A stretch of DNA of 64,000 bases. Origin: Diphasiastrum complanatum (Eukaryota; Streptophyta; Lycopodiopsida; Lycopodiales; Lycopodiaceae). This document shows, piece after piece, positions 34,701 to 44,637 of this stretch. The first letter of the stretch is position 1. The number at the start of each line of letters is the position of its first letter. The notes below the pieces were generated by a model. That model saw only the letters and a program-made list of their open reading frames with translations, did not search any database and had not been told where the DNA came from. Made by a program: the position numbers and the translations under genes. Where the stretch lies: contig CM055094.1 in the NCBI GenBank assembly GCA_029204225.1, positions 28,506,107 to 28,570,106 of the forward strand, read 5' to 3'.

Positions 34701-35686
34701 TCACCATCAAATGCCATTAAAGATGAAAAATACTCTTTATGATATGTCATATGAGAAGTGGCTCCACTATCAATCCACCAAGGATCAATGTCTCCATGAT
34801 TAGCCAACAAGCAAGATGACATAACAAAAGCATCATTTGAAAGAAGCTCATCCCCACCCTCATCAATAGTTAGATTGGTTTGCTTTTCCCCTTGATCCCT
34901 CTTTTTCTTAAAACAATCACTAGCAAAATGCCCTTTGACTCCACAATAGAAACATTTTAGCTTAGATCTATCCTTCTTTTTGCCAAAAGTAGAGTGCTCA
35001 CCTTGGTCTTGCCCTTTAGACCAATTGCTTTTACCTTTGCCCTTGAACTTGCCTTTAGAGAACATTGCCTCCTCTTCTCCTCCTTGAGATGTAGAAGATG
35101 CTCCCACTCTTGCTTGCAACCTGAATTCTTCAGCCAACAAGACCTCTTGCAAGTCTCCAACACTTGGTAAACATTTTTGGATAGCATAACTTTGAACAAG
35201 ATTAGCATGATCATCCAACAAGCCATTGAGAATCACTTGAACAAGCTCCTCATTATTTATGCCATCATTAATGCATGCTAACTCATCATTCAATGCTTTA
35301 ACTCTCAAAACAAAAGCATGTCCATTCTCACTCTTCTTTTGCATACAAGAAAAGATTTGCCTTCTTAAAGTCAACACTCTAGAAGTAGACTTGGATTCAT
35401 AAACCTTCTTCAAGGCTTCCCAAGCTTCACTAGATGATGTGCACTTACCAACCTCTTTGATAAGCTCATTTGTCACATTCATCTTGATCATGTGAAGGGC
35501 TTTCTTTGCCCTCTTGTCATACCTCAATTGTTCTTGAGGTGCCAAAGGTCTCTCCTCCACACCTACAACAATATCCATCAACTCATTCATCTCAAGCAAA
35601 GACTCCATCCTTACTTTCCAAGTAGAATAGTTGAGGGAGGTAAGCCTATCATTGCTTTCCAACATGTAGCCTCCATTTGTAGCCAT
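31736..35686 (-). CDS. Element A Gag-Pol polyprotein, Ty1/copia, intact
   Basis: 1316 residues in one frame, a normal copia length. The start at 35686 gives MATNGGYMLESNDRLTSLNY, matching other Gag starts here. Domains in order: Gag about 1-200; basic linker; zinc knuckle C245, C248, H253, C258; aspartic protease with D306 in IDSGAT; integrase zinc site H439, H444, C473, C476; catalytic D503, D565, E601, an exact D-x61-D-x35-E; RT from about 825 with D907 in QLDISNAFLNG and YVDD at 992-995; RNase H with D1156, E1197, D1234 and D1283. The frame reads through the polypurine tract and stops at a TGA formed by the first LTR bases (31736-31738). There is no stop between gag and pol, so Gag excess must come from splicing, processing or another mechanism that is not visible here. 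Confidence 0.97.
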   Translation of the reverse strand: MATNGGYMLESNDRLTSLNYSTWKVRMESLLEMNELMDIVVGVEERPLAPQEQLRYDKRAKKALHMIKMNVTNELIKEVGKCTSSSEAWEALKKVYESKSTSRVLTLRRQIFSCMQKKSENGHAFVLRVKALNDELACINDGINNEELVQVILNGLLDDHANLVQSYAIQKCLPSVGDLQEVLLAEEFRLQARVGASSTSQGGEEEAMFSKGKFKGKGKSNWSKGQDQGEHSTFGKKKDRSKLKCFYCGVKGHFASDCFKKKRDQGEKQTNLTIDEGGDELLSNDAFVMSSCLLANHGDIDPWWIDSGATSHMTYHKEYFSSLMAFDGDRKVIYTANDGECAIKGIGTIPISLSTNRNIELKDVLLIPSITKNLLSVSQMLDKGFKVEFDGDACLIKKGCSIIAKGKRQGKLFKLDACVVANQVGCMANEQMSIQEVWHKRMGHLNYKALEVIAKKEVVRGLPKSLTCLNHVCEECVLSKSHRLPYTRSISRSKMPFSLLHSDIHGVTTISNGGAKMYVTFIDDFSRFCWVYLLKSKDEVFDVFVKFKVAIETQFTTKIKCLRSDNGGEYISNKFKAFCDEHGIKREYTCPRTPQQNGVAERKNRTLCESAKAMRLNANLPKPFWSDALLCANFLCNRWPSVVLEGKTPFEALFGTKPNVKFLRTFGCICYFNITLDDRTKEDPSSRKGIFVGYSEVSKAYRIYVPSIKKVFTSRDVIFDESNIPKVVSSDDGVVATNVLDDNGVDDTLDVDVEEASSSQIPRRTPRHKVKPSRLTYDGKGKQVVDGSNYAFLTSFDVPSCVDEARQEEEWIQAMDLEFEALMKNNTWRLVELPKGKSAIGCKWIFKVKTNQDGSINKLKARLVAKGYAQEHGIDYEETFAPVAKMVSIRVIISLATLYGWDLWQLDISNAFLNGDLEEEVYMEQPESYVSHSKPNHVCFLQKSLYGLKQAPRSWYARLNSFLLSQNFTMSEYDHSLYFRISANDVTILLIYVDDIILSGGNKEDIEDIKKALKKEFEVHDLGLLSYILGIEVIRTSQITFISQEKYAISILNRFHMVDANPIDTPMESHVKLTIRGNERSFEDITLYRKLIGSLIYLTITRPDLSYCVGRLSQFMQDPSIEHWKLGKRILRYISGTKDFGIVYRGSSPNLFGFSDSDFAGDLMDRKSINAHAIFIGDGAISWMSKKQATISLSSSEAEYKALTSCTKEMVWIKRMIMELHLLDFSESPIIFCDNLSAQSLASNPVFHARSKHIEVAYHFVREQVLAKEIKLEHVPSKECVADIFTKALGKDLFFKHRTSLGVLSKSMLKLVEEGV
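31741..31750 (-). other. Polypurine tract, element A
   Basis: GAAGAGGGAG on the minus strand, directly before the 3' LTR. It also encodes the last residues of the polyprotein (EEG). Confidence 0.9.
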
Positions 35687-36283
35687 GTTGCAATGATTGA
35701 TCTCTGATCTTTGACCTGTTCCAATGCACTAAGCACTCTCTTGAATCAACAAATGAAACACAAGAAGAAATCACAAAGATTTGGAACCTAAAACCTTACT
35801 TTTTCTCTCTTTTCCTCACTTTTTCCTTAATTTTAGCCACTAGTTTTATGATTTCTTGATCAAACCAAGACCAAACCTCAATATACTTGCTTTTCCCTCA
35901 CTCCTAAGATTGAAATACACTCTTGAATCATTCAGCAAACTGAAAATCAGAGGGTTACATCAATTTTGAAGTTTTTGACATGAAGAAGCAAGAAATTGAA
36001 TCAAAAAACTATATGCTAGAATGGAAAACTAATAGGATCTTGTTGGATCTTGCATCTCCCTCTTTCCAAAACAATTTTTGTCTCCTTATTCTGATAAGTA
36101 CAGAGGGAATTCGCCCTACTTCAATTGAAATGCATACAAATGATGTTTTGATCACAAAGATCCAATTTCTACACATAAATCAACAAGATTTTTAGCTAGA
36201 AACTTGATTGGAATGCTACAAAAGCAAACTCGCCCACAAATCTCTTCTAAATCTGGCAAAACCTGCACATTTGGCCGCCTAAT
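35687..36283 (-). other. Element A untranslated leader
   Basis: About 600 bases between PBS and the Gag start, without a conserved frame. It is AT-rich, resembles the leaders of E1 and E2 in composition, and presumably holds packaging signals. Confidence 0.85.
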
Positions 36284-36295
36284 GCTCTGATACCA
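36284..36295 (-). other. Primer-binding site, element A
   Basis: TGGTATCAGAGC on the minus strand, abutting the 5' LTR with no gap; complementary to the initiator tRNA-Met 3' end. Confidence 0.95.
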
Positions 36296-36948
36296 TGTGA
36301 AAAACTCAGATCCAAAAGATGCTAAAGTTTCATAAAGATCTTGGCCATGGAAGTTATGCACATCTAGATTGAAAAAATGATAGAAATTGTGATGTTAAGC
36401 ATACTAAACATCAACTAAACATCAAAATCTGATCATAAGCTTCCACAAACAGAAACTTGCTGTCCCTGTCCGTACTTCAGAGCCTACAACCTGCATTTCA
36501 CACGTGTGAAGCCATAGCAACAAAGAAATCACAATTCTAGTGGCTAGAATGCAAGATATGAACAAAAAAGTGAGAGAGAAGAAGATGGACCTTCAAAGAG
36601 CATAACATTCATTCAATAGAATGAAAATGAGATGTGTACATACTCGTGGAGATGGCTATTTATAGCAGCCATAGTGCCTCTTGGCCACTTGTCTTATGAT
36701 AGGCTAAAATTGGGGTCCAATAGGATTCACCCATATACCTAGAAATTTGGTCAAATAGGAATGCACCAAATTATGAGCCAATAGAAGAGCTCCACACTCG
36801 ACCTCCTCTAATTAATGTGACCTCAAAAGTAGTGTACACATACTTTGGGCCTCTACATACATGTATGAACCTATCTCTAACTTTTATTTGGCCATAGGCC
36901 TACAAAATCTCAAGTTAGGAAAATACTACTAGTTGACAATTTTTCACA
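36296..36948 (-). repeat. 5' LTR of element A
   Basis: 653 bases, with no difference from 31088-31740 found in a base-by-base reading by eye. The minus-strand TATA box (TATAAATA) is at 36657-36664. TTCACACGTGTGAA at 36497-36510 lies about 150 bases downstream of it, so the palindrome should be in the transcribed leader. Confidence 0.97.
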
Positions 36949-36953
36949 TGGCA
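36949..36953. repeat. Target-site duplication of element A (right)
   Basis: TGGCA, identical to 31083-31087. One copy belongs to the original element B sequence. Confidence 0.97.
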
Positions 36954-37692
36954 TAGAAGGTTGGGGCATCCTAACTATAGTTCTATGATCTCCATGGTCA
37001 AGAAAACCAAAGCTATTGGCTTGCCTAATCTTATCTCCAAGAATTTCAAGCCATGTGAGGCTTGTGCCATATCCAACTCTCATAAGAAGCCTTTTTCAAA
37101 GTCATCTATCAAGACTACACATCCATTAGAGCTCATACACTCGGATGTGCACTTCTCATCTTCAAAGAACAAGAGTGGTGCTACTTGATTTGTAACTTTC
37201 ATTGACGATTTCACAATATTTACTTGGTTATATATTCTAGTTTCAAAGTCTATGGTGTTTGACTATTTCCTAAAGTTCAAAGCTCTAGTTGAAAAGCAAT
37301 TTTTATACAAAATCAAGATTCTTAGAAGTGATGGAGGTGGTGAGTACACTTCCAATAAATTTCATGATTATTGTGAGCTTGAAGGCATTAAAAGAGAGTT
37401 CTCTTGTGGATATACACCATCTCAAAATGGGGTGGCTGAAAGAAAGAATAGAACATTGTGTGAATGTGCCAAAACCATTAGAATTGAGGCATCCTTGCCA
37501 AAAGACTTTTGGGGTGAGGCCATCAATTGTTCAAACTATCTTTGCAATCGACTCCCTCATGTTTCACTTGGAGGAAAGTCACCATATGAAGCACTTTATT
37601 TGAAGAAACCTAAGGTTGATCACCTTAGAGTATTTGGATGCATATGCTTTGTCCATATTCCCTTGGAAACAAGAAATAAGGATGATCCTTGT
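36949..37692 (+). pseudogene. Element B, part b2: integrase, after the nested insertion
   Basis: It resumes the interrupted zinc-binding region (HRRLGHPNYSSM, CEACAISNSH), then LIHSDVHF. An in-frame stop lies in the ATCTTGATTTGTAAC stretch at about 37186. LRSDGGGEY and GVAERKNRTLCECAKTIRIE follow, so the second Asp and the Glu are present. It nearly duplicates 29390-30110. At 37692, after ETRNKDDPC, the sequence jumps into RT ([17 protein letters not shown]), deleting the integrase C-terminus and the start of RT. Confidence 0.88.
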
Positions 37693-39079
37693 CAAGATCA
37701 AGTACAATCATGATGGCTCCATCAACAAGTACAAGGCAAGATTATGTGCTAAAGGCTTTGCACAAATATATGGCCTTGACTATGAAGAAACCTTTGCTCC
37801 TATAGCAAAGATGGTGACAATAAGAATCATTATCTTTGTTGCCTTATTTTTTAAGTGGAAATTGTATCAACTTGATGTCTCCAATGCTTTTTTGAATGGC
37901 TATCTTGAGGAGGAGATATACATGGAACAACCTCAAGGATTTATCAAGGATAAATCTAAGGTGTGTTTTCTATTTAGAAGTCTTTATGGCTTGAAGCAAG
38001 CACCTACATCATGGTATTCAAGATTCAACAACTTTCTACTTTCATTAGGATTTGTGCTTAGTGACTATGATCCTTCTATGTACTTAAAGTTTGATGGTAG
38101 TAATATTGTCATTCTTCTAATCTATGTAGATGACATTATTCTTAGTGGAAGTTGTTTGATGCTAGTTCAAGAAACTAAGGATGCATTAGGAAGAGAATTT
38201 AAAATGCAAGATCTAGGAGAGATCCATTACATTTTAGGCCTTGAGATTGATTTTCATGAAGAGTATGCTTTTATTTGTCAATCTAGATATGTCTTTTCTA
38301 TGTTGAGAATATTCAATATGCAAAATTCTAAAGGCATAGATACTCCCATGGAGCAACATGTAAAAGATCCTATTAAAGGTGATGAACGAGGACATCACAC
38401 TTTATAGGAGTCTTATAGGCTCTTTAATTTGGCTTACTATCACTAGATCCGATTTGAGCTTTTGTGTGCACAAATTGAGTCAATTTATGCAAGATCCTAA
38501 GATCCAACATTGGAAGATGGCCAAGAGAGTTCTAAGATATGTATCTTCTACTCAAGATTATGGTTTATTGTACAAGAATGAAAATCTAACCATTGTTGGC
38601 TGTTCGAATTTCGATTTTGCAAGTGATAAAATGGATCGAAAGTCCATTAATGCATATACTATCTTTCTTGAGGCAATCTTGTGTCTTGGATTTCAAAGAA
38701 GCAAGATATCATATCCCTATCTTCTTGTGAGGTCGAGTACAAAGCACTCACTACAACAACTAAAGAGGTGCTTTGGATCAAGAGGTTAATCATGGAGCTA
38801 AAGTGCATCAAAGAGGATGATCTTCCCTTGATCAAATGTGACAACATATCAGCCCAAACTCTTACAAACAATCCTATTTTTCATGCAAGAAGCAAGCATA
38901 TAGAAGTGGCACACCATTTTGTAAGGAAAAAGCTCATTGGAGGTGAAATAAACTTGGAACATGTCGACACATCTTCATGTTTTGCTGATCTTCTCACAAA
39001 GACACTTTGCAAAAGTGCCTTCTCAAAGCATAGATCTAATCTTGGTCTTATCTCAAGATCAATGCTTGATCCACATTAG
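37693..39079 (+). pseudogene. Element B, part b2: RT and RNase H
   Basis: RT blocks [55 protein letters not shown] and LLIYVDDIILSG (intact YVDD), then YILGLEI. A frameshift near 38390 leads to SLIGSLIWLTITRSDLSFCV, then VLRYVSSTQDYGLLYKNENL and DFASDKMDRKSINAYT. A second frameshift near 38670 leads to SWISKKQDIISLSSCEVEYK, IKCDNISAQTLTNNPIFHAR and ADLLTKTL. The normal stop is at 39077. Catalytic residues are mostly present, but two frameshifts inactivate it. Confidence 0.9.
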
Positions 39080-39084
39080 ATACA

Positions 39085-39097
39085 TTTTTAGGAGGAG
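39085..39097 (+). other. Polypurine tract, element B
   Basis: TTTTTAGGAGGAG immediately before the 3' LTR. Element M has the matching CATTTTTAGGAG on the minus strand at 48013-48024. Confidence 0.85.
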
Positions 39098-39695
39098 TGT
39101 TGAAATATTGGAAAAAATCTATCTAATGTTGTAAGTAGGGGTCCTAAAAATGCAAAGATGAATTGAGCTCTTTTGGCTTAATAAAGACCCATCTTAGAAT
39201 AAAATATTCAAGGTAGGTAGAAGTAGAAACTCGAGCTACCATAGGAATTGCCATTTGTACTTTGCATGCCACATTTAATGCATGTAAGACTAGGTGGCAC
39301 AATTAGACATATTAAGGTGGCTTGAATAAGTCTAGATAACTTGAGAGGTGGATTCATAACTCCAATTCAACTCAAAGTAAGAGGAGAGTCCATGGATCTA
39401 CATATATGTGATGTACTCTCATTGAGAATTTGTGTGTAATGCAAATTTGGAGACTAAGCTCTTTGTGCCCTCTCTCTCTACTCGAGTTTTGTACATTCAT
39501 ATTCTCTCTCTAGCCGAGTTGAGGCATTTATTGTACTTAGTTTCATGTTTGTTGACAGATCTTGCTTGTAACACAATAATATTTCTTGTAGATCAACTTT
39601 CCTATTCTTCAATGCTAGTTTGATCTTTATGGTATTATTGGGCTTAGGAGATCAAAAGTACATGTATAGGACGTCCCACACGTGTGAATTCATCA
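39098..39695 (+). repeat. 3' LTR of element B
   Basis: 598 bases from TGTTGAAATATTGG to GTGTGAATTCATCA. Related LTRs are at 14822-15097 (internally deleted), 47399-48012 (minus), 28270-28462 and 46481-46600 (fragments). CACACGTGTG is at 39677-39686, at the very end of the LTR. Its expected 5' LTR partner is not found near 28.4 kb except as an inverted fragment. Confidence 0.88.
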
Positions 39696-40397
39696 CTTTT
39701 TGCCCCTTGAAGAAGCATCCACTTGATCTTGCCCTTTAGACCACTTACTTTTGGTTTTGCCCTTGAATTTGCCCTTTGTGAACATAGCATCCTCTTGAAG
39801 TGTCAATGTAGATCCACCTCTTGCTTGAAGCCTATATTCCTCATTGATCAAGATCTCTTGAAGATCCATCAAACTTGGCAAAGTCTTTTGAATAGCAATA
39901 CTTTGAAAAATGTTAGCATGAGCATCCAACAAGCCATTAAGAATCACTTGAATAAGCTCTCCTTCCCTAATGCTTTCATCTATGCAAGCTAACTCATCAT
40001 TCAATGCTTTCATTCTCAAAACAAAAGTACTTGGACTTTCTTCATTCTTTTTCAAACAAGAAAAGATTTTCCTTCTTAGATTCAACACTCTAGAAGTAGA
40101 CTTGGATTCATAAAGCTTCTTCAATGAATTCCAAGCTTCCAAAGATGATGTGCACTTACCAACTTCCTTGAGAAGTTCATTGGTAACATTCATCTTTATC
40201 ATGTGTAGAGCCTTCTTGGCCCTCTTGTCATACCTCAATTGATCTTGTTGTGTTGCTGATCTCTCCCTTAAACCTACAACAATATCCAAAACATCATTCA
40301 TCTCAAGAAGTGACTCCATCCTCACTTTCCACAATGAATAGCTGCTTGAGGTAAGCCTATCATTGGCTTTCAACATGACTCCAATTGAGGTTGCCAT
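39696..40397 (-). pseudogene. Copia element E2: Gag (3' truncated)
   Basis: From the ATG at 40397: MATSIGVMLKANDRLTSSSY, WKVRMESLLEMNDVLDIV, LHMIKMNVTNELLKEVG, LYESKSTSRVLNLRRK, LRMKALNDELACIDESI, VILNGLLDAHANIFQS and a Lys-rich tail KGKFKGKTKSKWSKGQDQ. It is open for about 230 codons and ends where the B LTR begins, just before the expected zinc knuckle. It is related to element A Gag and nearly the same as E1. Confidence 0.9.
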
Positions 40398-40940
40398 GTA
40401 GCAATGACCTAATCTTCTCTTTCAACCTGTTTCAATGCACAAACCACTCCTTTGAACAACAACAAATGCTTTCAAAAGAAATCACCAAGATTTGAAACTA
40501 TCTCACAAATTCTCTTCTAGCACTTATCCAAGCAAATCAACACGTAGAATCATGGAATCTTGATCAACCTATGATCTATCCTCAATCTAATGACTTTTGC
40601 CACTTCCTAAGATTGAAACACACTCAAATAAAGTCCAGCAACCTCACTATCTAGAGATCCAATCAAAAATAGGATTTTGACAAAATCACAAAAAATTGAC
40701 TATTCCAAATCTACATGCAAATGCTGAAAATTTGATATGCAATCTATAAGCCACCACTTAGGCTGATCCAATGATTCAAAAATTGGCCAAATCTAGTATG
40801 TGAATTTAAAAATTGGAATGATCAAGTATATTGACCTATTTAGTATTTTGATCTACAAAAGATCCAATCTACAAAAGCAAAAAACTCAATTTTGATGTAG
40901 AATCCTCTCTACCATGCTCTAGACTTGATATCTTCACATA
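40398..40940 (-). other. Element E2 leader (truncated before its PBS)
   Basis: It matches the leader of E1 (11833-12380) base for base over long stretches. Homology stops near 40940, about 20 bases before the gypsy LTR at 40958, so PBS and LTR were lost. Confidence 0.8.
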
Positions 40941-40957
40941 TACATGAATACACACAC

Positions 40958-41700
40958 TGTTGGAGGGCTTGCGGATCCCAAGGCCACCCTAACCCTAGTT
41001 AATAAGTGAGAGGGTGGCACCATGCATGTGTAAGTCCAACCCGATGATCACATAGTTATTTGATTAGTTACAAGTCAATAAAAAGACTTTCGGCCTTTTT
41101 GCGGGACTTTTAATGTTGCAGGGCCTACATGTCAAGTTAGTGAATAAAGTTGGGTTTCCCTCCAGTTTGGATGGTTCCCACTCTTTTTTGAATTTGAATA
41201 ATTAGGGAGGTAGAAATGGACCAATAGGATTCAGAGGCCAGGATTCTCCTCTCTACTATAAGAAGGAACCAACTCGAGTTCCTACACATGTACATATCTT
41301 CATTTCAATAAAGCAGATTGGTTCTCTTGTGAAATGGATTTATGAATGTCCTTGTTCTCTATCACTATTCCTCCATCTCTCATGCTTTTATTGTGTTTTG
41401 CTAATTGTTGAATCTGATTGTTATCGGGATTGCATGTTTCTATACTTTTTGTGAGAGAGAAAGGGAGAGAGAGAAAGAGTAAGCTATATTCATTGTGGAT
41501 CTAGTGTTAATGGATATAGTGTTAATGCTTAGGGTTAATGGATGTTAGAGTTAGATGTGAATCTTCCATTCATGCTGAAATCTGAACTATACTATCGCTC
41601 TCATGGGAACGAATCTACGCGTGACAACTAACTTCATCTCCTTGATGCTAGATTGATTAGATCTTGGGTTGAGGATAGGCAAGGAAAGAAACCCACTACA
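40958..41700 (+). repeat. Ty3/gypsy element P1 5' LTR
   Basis: 743 bases from TGTTGGAGGGCTTG to ACCCACTACA (TG...CA), followed by a PBS. A TATAAG promoter-like motif lies at 41257-41262 and an AATAAA polyadenylation signal at 41307-41312, as expected for U3 and R. No second LTR copy is seen in the window, so the edges rest on the TG/CA ends and the PBS. Confidence 0.8.
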
Positions 41701-41704
41701 ATTT

Positions 41705-41722
41705 TGGTGTCGTTGCTGGGGA
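41705..41722 (+). other. Primer-binding site, gypsy element P1 (tRNA-Asp type)
   Basis: TGGTGTCGTTGCTGGGGA, four bases after the LTR, matches the plant gypsy PBS TGGCGCCGTTGCCGGGGA except for two C-to-T changes. That sequence is complementary to the 3' end of tRNA-Asp and is typical of the Tat/Athila-type branch of plant gypsy elements. Confidence 0.85.
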
Positions 41723-42405
41723 GCTACGCCAATTTTTCAGTTTGCAGCATGTTTGTTGGATGGTTAGCTTGCATTAGGCATCTTATCGTGGCATGAATAG
41801 TGTTAAATCTGCATTTAGGGTTAGTTTGGGAGTGATTTTGCTTGATTTGAGTGGATTTTCTTGTTTAAAATCTATTCTTATTGTGAAATAGGAAAAGCTA
41901 TTCGAATCACCAATCTAAAGATCCATTTGGATCTGAGATATCAGAGAAAACAAAAAAAATCGATCAAATCTACCATATTTTGGTCAAAAAGAGGCAAAAA
42001 TCGTCATCAGAGCTGATAACTTTTTGTCCTCTTTCAGGTTATGTTTGCCGAGTTGCAGACACCTTCAATTTTGATCATAAAACCTTCAGTTTGAAGGGCG
42101 AACAATCCTTCTCAGCACATTTCTAGAAACATCAAAAAAACCATCAAAAAACACCAAAAAGTCCCCAAAACCCAAAAAATACAGAAAAAGAACCTTCGTA
42201 CGATTCATTGTGCATAGGTGTGATTCAGATCTATCTACTACCAGGTCAGCAAAGAATAATATTAGAAATAGAAGGTTTCTTAAAGGATCAGTTGTCATAC
42301 TGTCATATTTTTGTCAAAAAAGTCTCTTTTTTGCAAAAAGACTAGTATTACTTTTGATTCTTCGCCAGAACCTTCGCCGAGTTTCCAAATTATTCTAGTT
42401 GTAAA
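41723..42405 (+). other. Gypsy element P1 leader, fused to an internal Gag deletion
   Basis: Non-coding leader. At about 42403 it joins the middle of Gag (MDDAIREEDEDSDEE), whereas in copy P2 the same block is preceded by about 500 bases of Gag N-terminus. P1 has therefore lost its Gag start. Confidence 0.7.
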
Positions 42406-43850
42406 ATTCTATGGATGATGCAATTCGGGAGGAGGATGAAGATTCCGACGAGGAGCTGAATATCAGTATGTTGCCTTATACAACAGGGCAGACCACTACG
42501 ACATCCACCACTATTGCATCGACGAATGTCAATGCTACTGCAAAAATGATGCCCAAAGAATTTGAGAAACTCGGGAAGAACCAGCAGAAACAGATCGAAA
42601 AGTTGTAGTGGCAATTTGATGAGAAGATCAAAGCATTGGAAGATTTCCATGGACAAGCAAACAAGGAACTTGAGAAGTTTGCAAAGACTTTTCCTACCAG
42701 GGAAAATGTCCGGTGTTCTATTTGTATTAGAAATCACACAGTGAATGAGTGTCCTCAATTGAAAAAATGAATAGAAATCAATATATGCCATTTGTGTAAT
42801 TCACTTGATCATGAGACTGCTTTTTGCAACTTCAATCCTCGGATAATTCATCAATGGTATGCCTAGATGGGATATTGAAAACCACATTTTGGAGGAAATC
42901 CAGTACCTAGACCTCGACAATCTGCTCTTGGATACCCAGAACGATTAGCCTTACTTGCCCCACCAAAGCACCTGGCTCCTCCTGCCAATTTGATGGAACT
43001 AGAACCTTATAGAAATGCCGAGCAATGGAACTATGGTAATGATCAAGAAGGTGGATCTTCAGAACAATATGCTATTTACGCTGTCACGCAATAACAAGCA
43101 TCTAGAAACTGGACCAAAACACTACTTGGATGCTTTGCATGTGGAGAAAATCATAGAGTTGCAGAATGTCCAAATAAAGGTAAATTTGTACCATTCTGTT
43201 GTGACTGTGGTTATGGGCATTGCTATAAAGACTGTTTAGCAAGACCGAAGCCACCACCATCTACAGCTCTTGTAAATTTGATAACAATCAAGCAAAGATC
43301 AATAGCTCAAAATAAACCAAGTGTACCCTTGATGGTGGTCACCAGAGCATAGAAGCAGAAAGGATCGGTAGCAAATCCAATACCTGCTGATTCTATACCA
43401 TTAACGGATATACCAACAACATCTAAAGTCTATCCAAATCTTCACGCAGAAACTTAGAAGATATCAGGATATGAGGCAGTGGATTAAACATCTGCAAGAA
43501 GAAGAGGAGCTTGAAGCTGCTAAAGCAACAACCGAAGTTCGTTCTTCACCATTGCAGCCACCAAAAAATTCATGTACAGATATAAATGATCAGTTGCATC
43601 ATCATGAAGAACCCTTCAAGATGATTGAACCGGAAGCACCGCAAACAGAACTGCTCATGAATATTTTGTCTAGTAAGATCACTATTTCATTGGGAGAGTT
43701 CCTGAAGTTGGTGCCAAAAGCAAAAGAAGTATTAGCACAAAAGTTAGCTCAAGTAGAACCAGAAGTCCATCAAGAGCCACTTTTTTGTGCTGGTTTTGAA
43801 GAATCTAATGAAGTACTCCATGTCGGAGCAGCTTGGGAAAGTGATTAAAA
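42406..43850 (+). pseudogene. Gypsy element P1: Gag C-terminal region with four zinc knuckles
   Basis: An acidic segment (REEDEDSDEEL) and a Thr-rich linker lead to a coiled Lys/Gln/Glu region and four Cys/His clusters: 42714-42752 (CSICIRNHTVNEC), 42786-42827 (CHLCNSLDHETAFC), 43131-43169 (CFACGENHRVAEC) and 43197-43235 (CCDCGYGHCYKDC). The first, third and fourth have spacing C-x2-C-x3-H-x4-C; the second is canonical C-x2-C-x4-H-x4-C. Downstream come a VTRA/Lys region and a Glu-rich helical stretch (RQWIKHLQEEEELEAAKATT; LGEFLKLVPKAKEVL) ahead of the protease. Several stops and frame changes make it non-functional. Confidence 0.8.
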
Positions 43851-44630
43851 AAATATCACTCTGTCGATACAACAGACAATTTCCTAATGAAACAACTATG
43901 ATAGATGGCGGTTCGAGAGTTAACCACTTGATTTCTACAAAGTTGTGCGCAAAATGGGGCCTTACAGAATAAAACCTACGACTTTTGTCATTAAGCTAGT
44001 GATCAAACGACAGTTTGTCCGCGAGGAATGATTGAAGATATACTTGTCAAAATTGCCGAAATATAGTTCGTTATTACTTTTGAAGTAATGGACTTACCAG
44101 AAGCACCAAATGTCTATTGAGTCCTATTGGGATGCCCACGGTTACGAGTTGCGCAAGTAATTCATAACTGGGGTATCAAAAAAATCACTTTTGAAAATCG
44201 TGAACGTGCAGTCAATTTTAAACCTGTAACTTGGACTATCAAACCAGTGGTTCAAAAAGAAGATGATGATTTATCAACAACGGATCATACTTGTAAACGA
44301 CCAAAGAAAAATTTGGGAGTTCATTACGATTCTCAAACGAATACTGTCAACTGGAATGAAGCTCTTGCAACGATTGACTGTACAGTAGGTTATATGTGTC
44401 AACAAGATAATCAGTCAGACTTGAGCGAGATTTCATTATTGGATCAAACCTTGGATACACTGATCACTTTTCCATTGAATGTGCTGAATGTAGCTTGGAT
44501 ATCAATGGAACCTATATTAGATCCAATTAAAGATGAACTCATTCATGTGAGTCATGCCTTGACTTATGATGACAATGCAGTGCTTATTGATGAGCAGATT
44601 CTAGATCATATGGATCCAACCAGATTTTGA
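43851..44630 (+). pseudogene. Gypsy element P1: aspartic protease and following linker
   Basis: MIDGGSRVNHLISTKLCAKW (about 43900-43960) carries the D-G-G/S active-site motif of retroviral-type proteases. The second half, LGCPRLRVAQVIHNWGIKKI (from about 44124), corresponds to the usual LLGxPWL block. A Trp/Pro-rich linker follows (VTWTIKPVVQKEDDD) and an open stretch to 44630 (LITFPLNVLNVAWISMEPIL). There minus-strand copia sequence takes over. RT, RNase H and integrase are absent. Confidence 0.78.
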
Positions 44631-44637
44631 GTGCGTA

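Larger units (their letters stand above)
31088..36948 (-). mobile_element. Element A: intact Ty1/copia retrotransposon (5861 bp), nested in element B
   Basis: Complete in all parts: LTRs of 653 bases at both ends that look identical by eye, TG...CA ends with an extended inverted repeat (TGTGAAAAA / TTTTTCACA), PBS, PPT, a single 1316-codon Gag-Pol frame and a perfect 5-bp target duplication. It is transcribed on the minus strand. Its insertion splits element B inside the pre-integrase block, so B was already present. Identical LTRs mean very recent insertion, because LTRs are identical at integration and diverge afterwards. It is the only element here with every part needed for autonomous transposition. 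Confidence 0.97.

Noticed and set aside
31088-36948. Endogenous pararetrovirus or retrovirus
   Set aside because: Domain order protease, integrase, RT, RNase H is copia-type, there is no envelope or movement gene, and LTRs, PBS and target duplication fit a retrotransposon.
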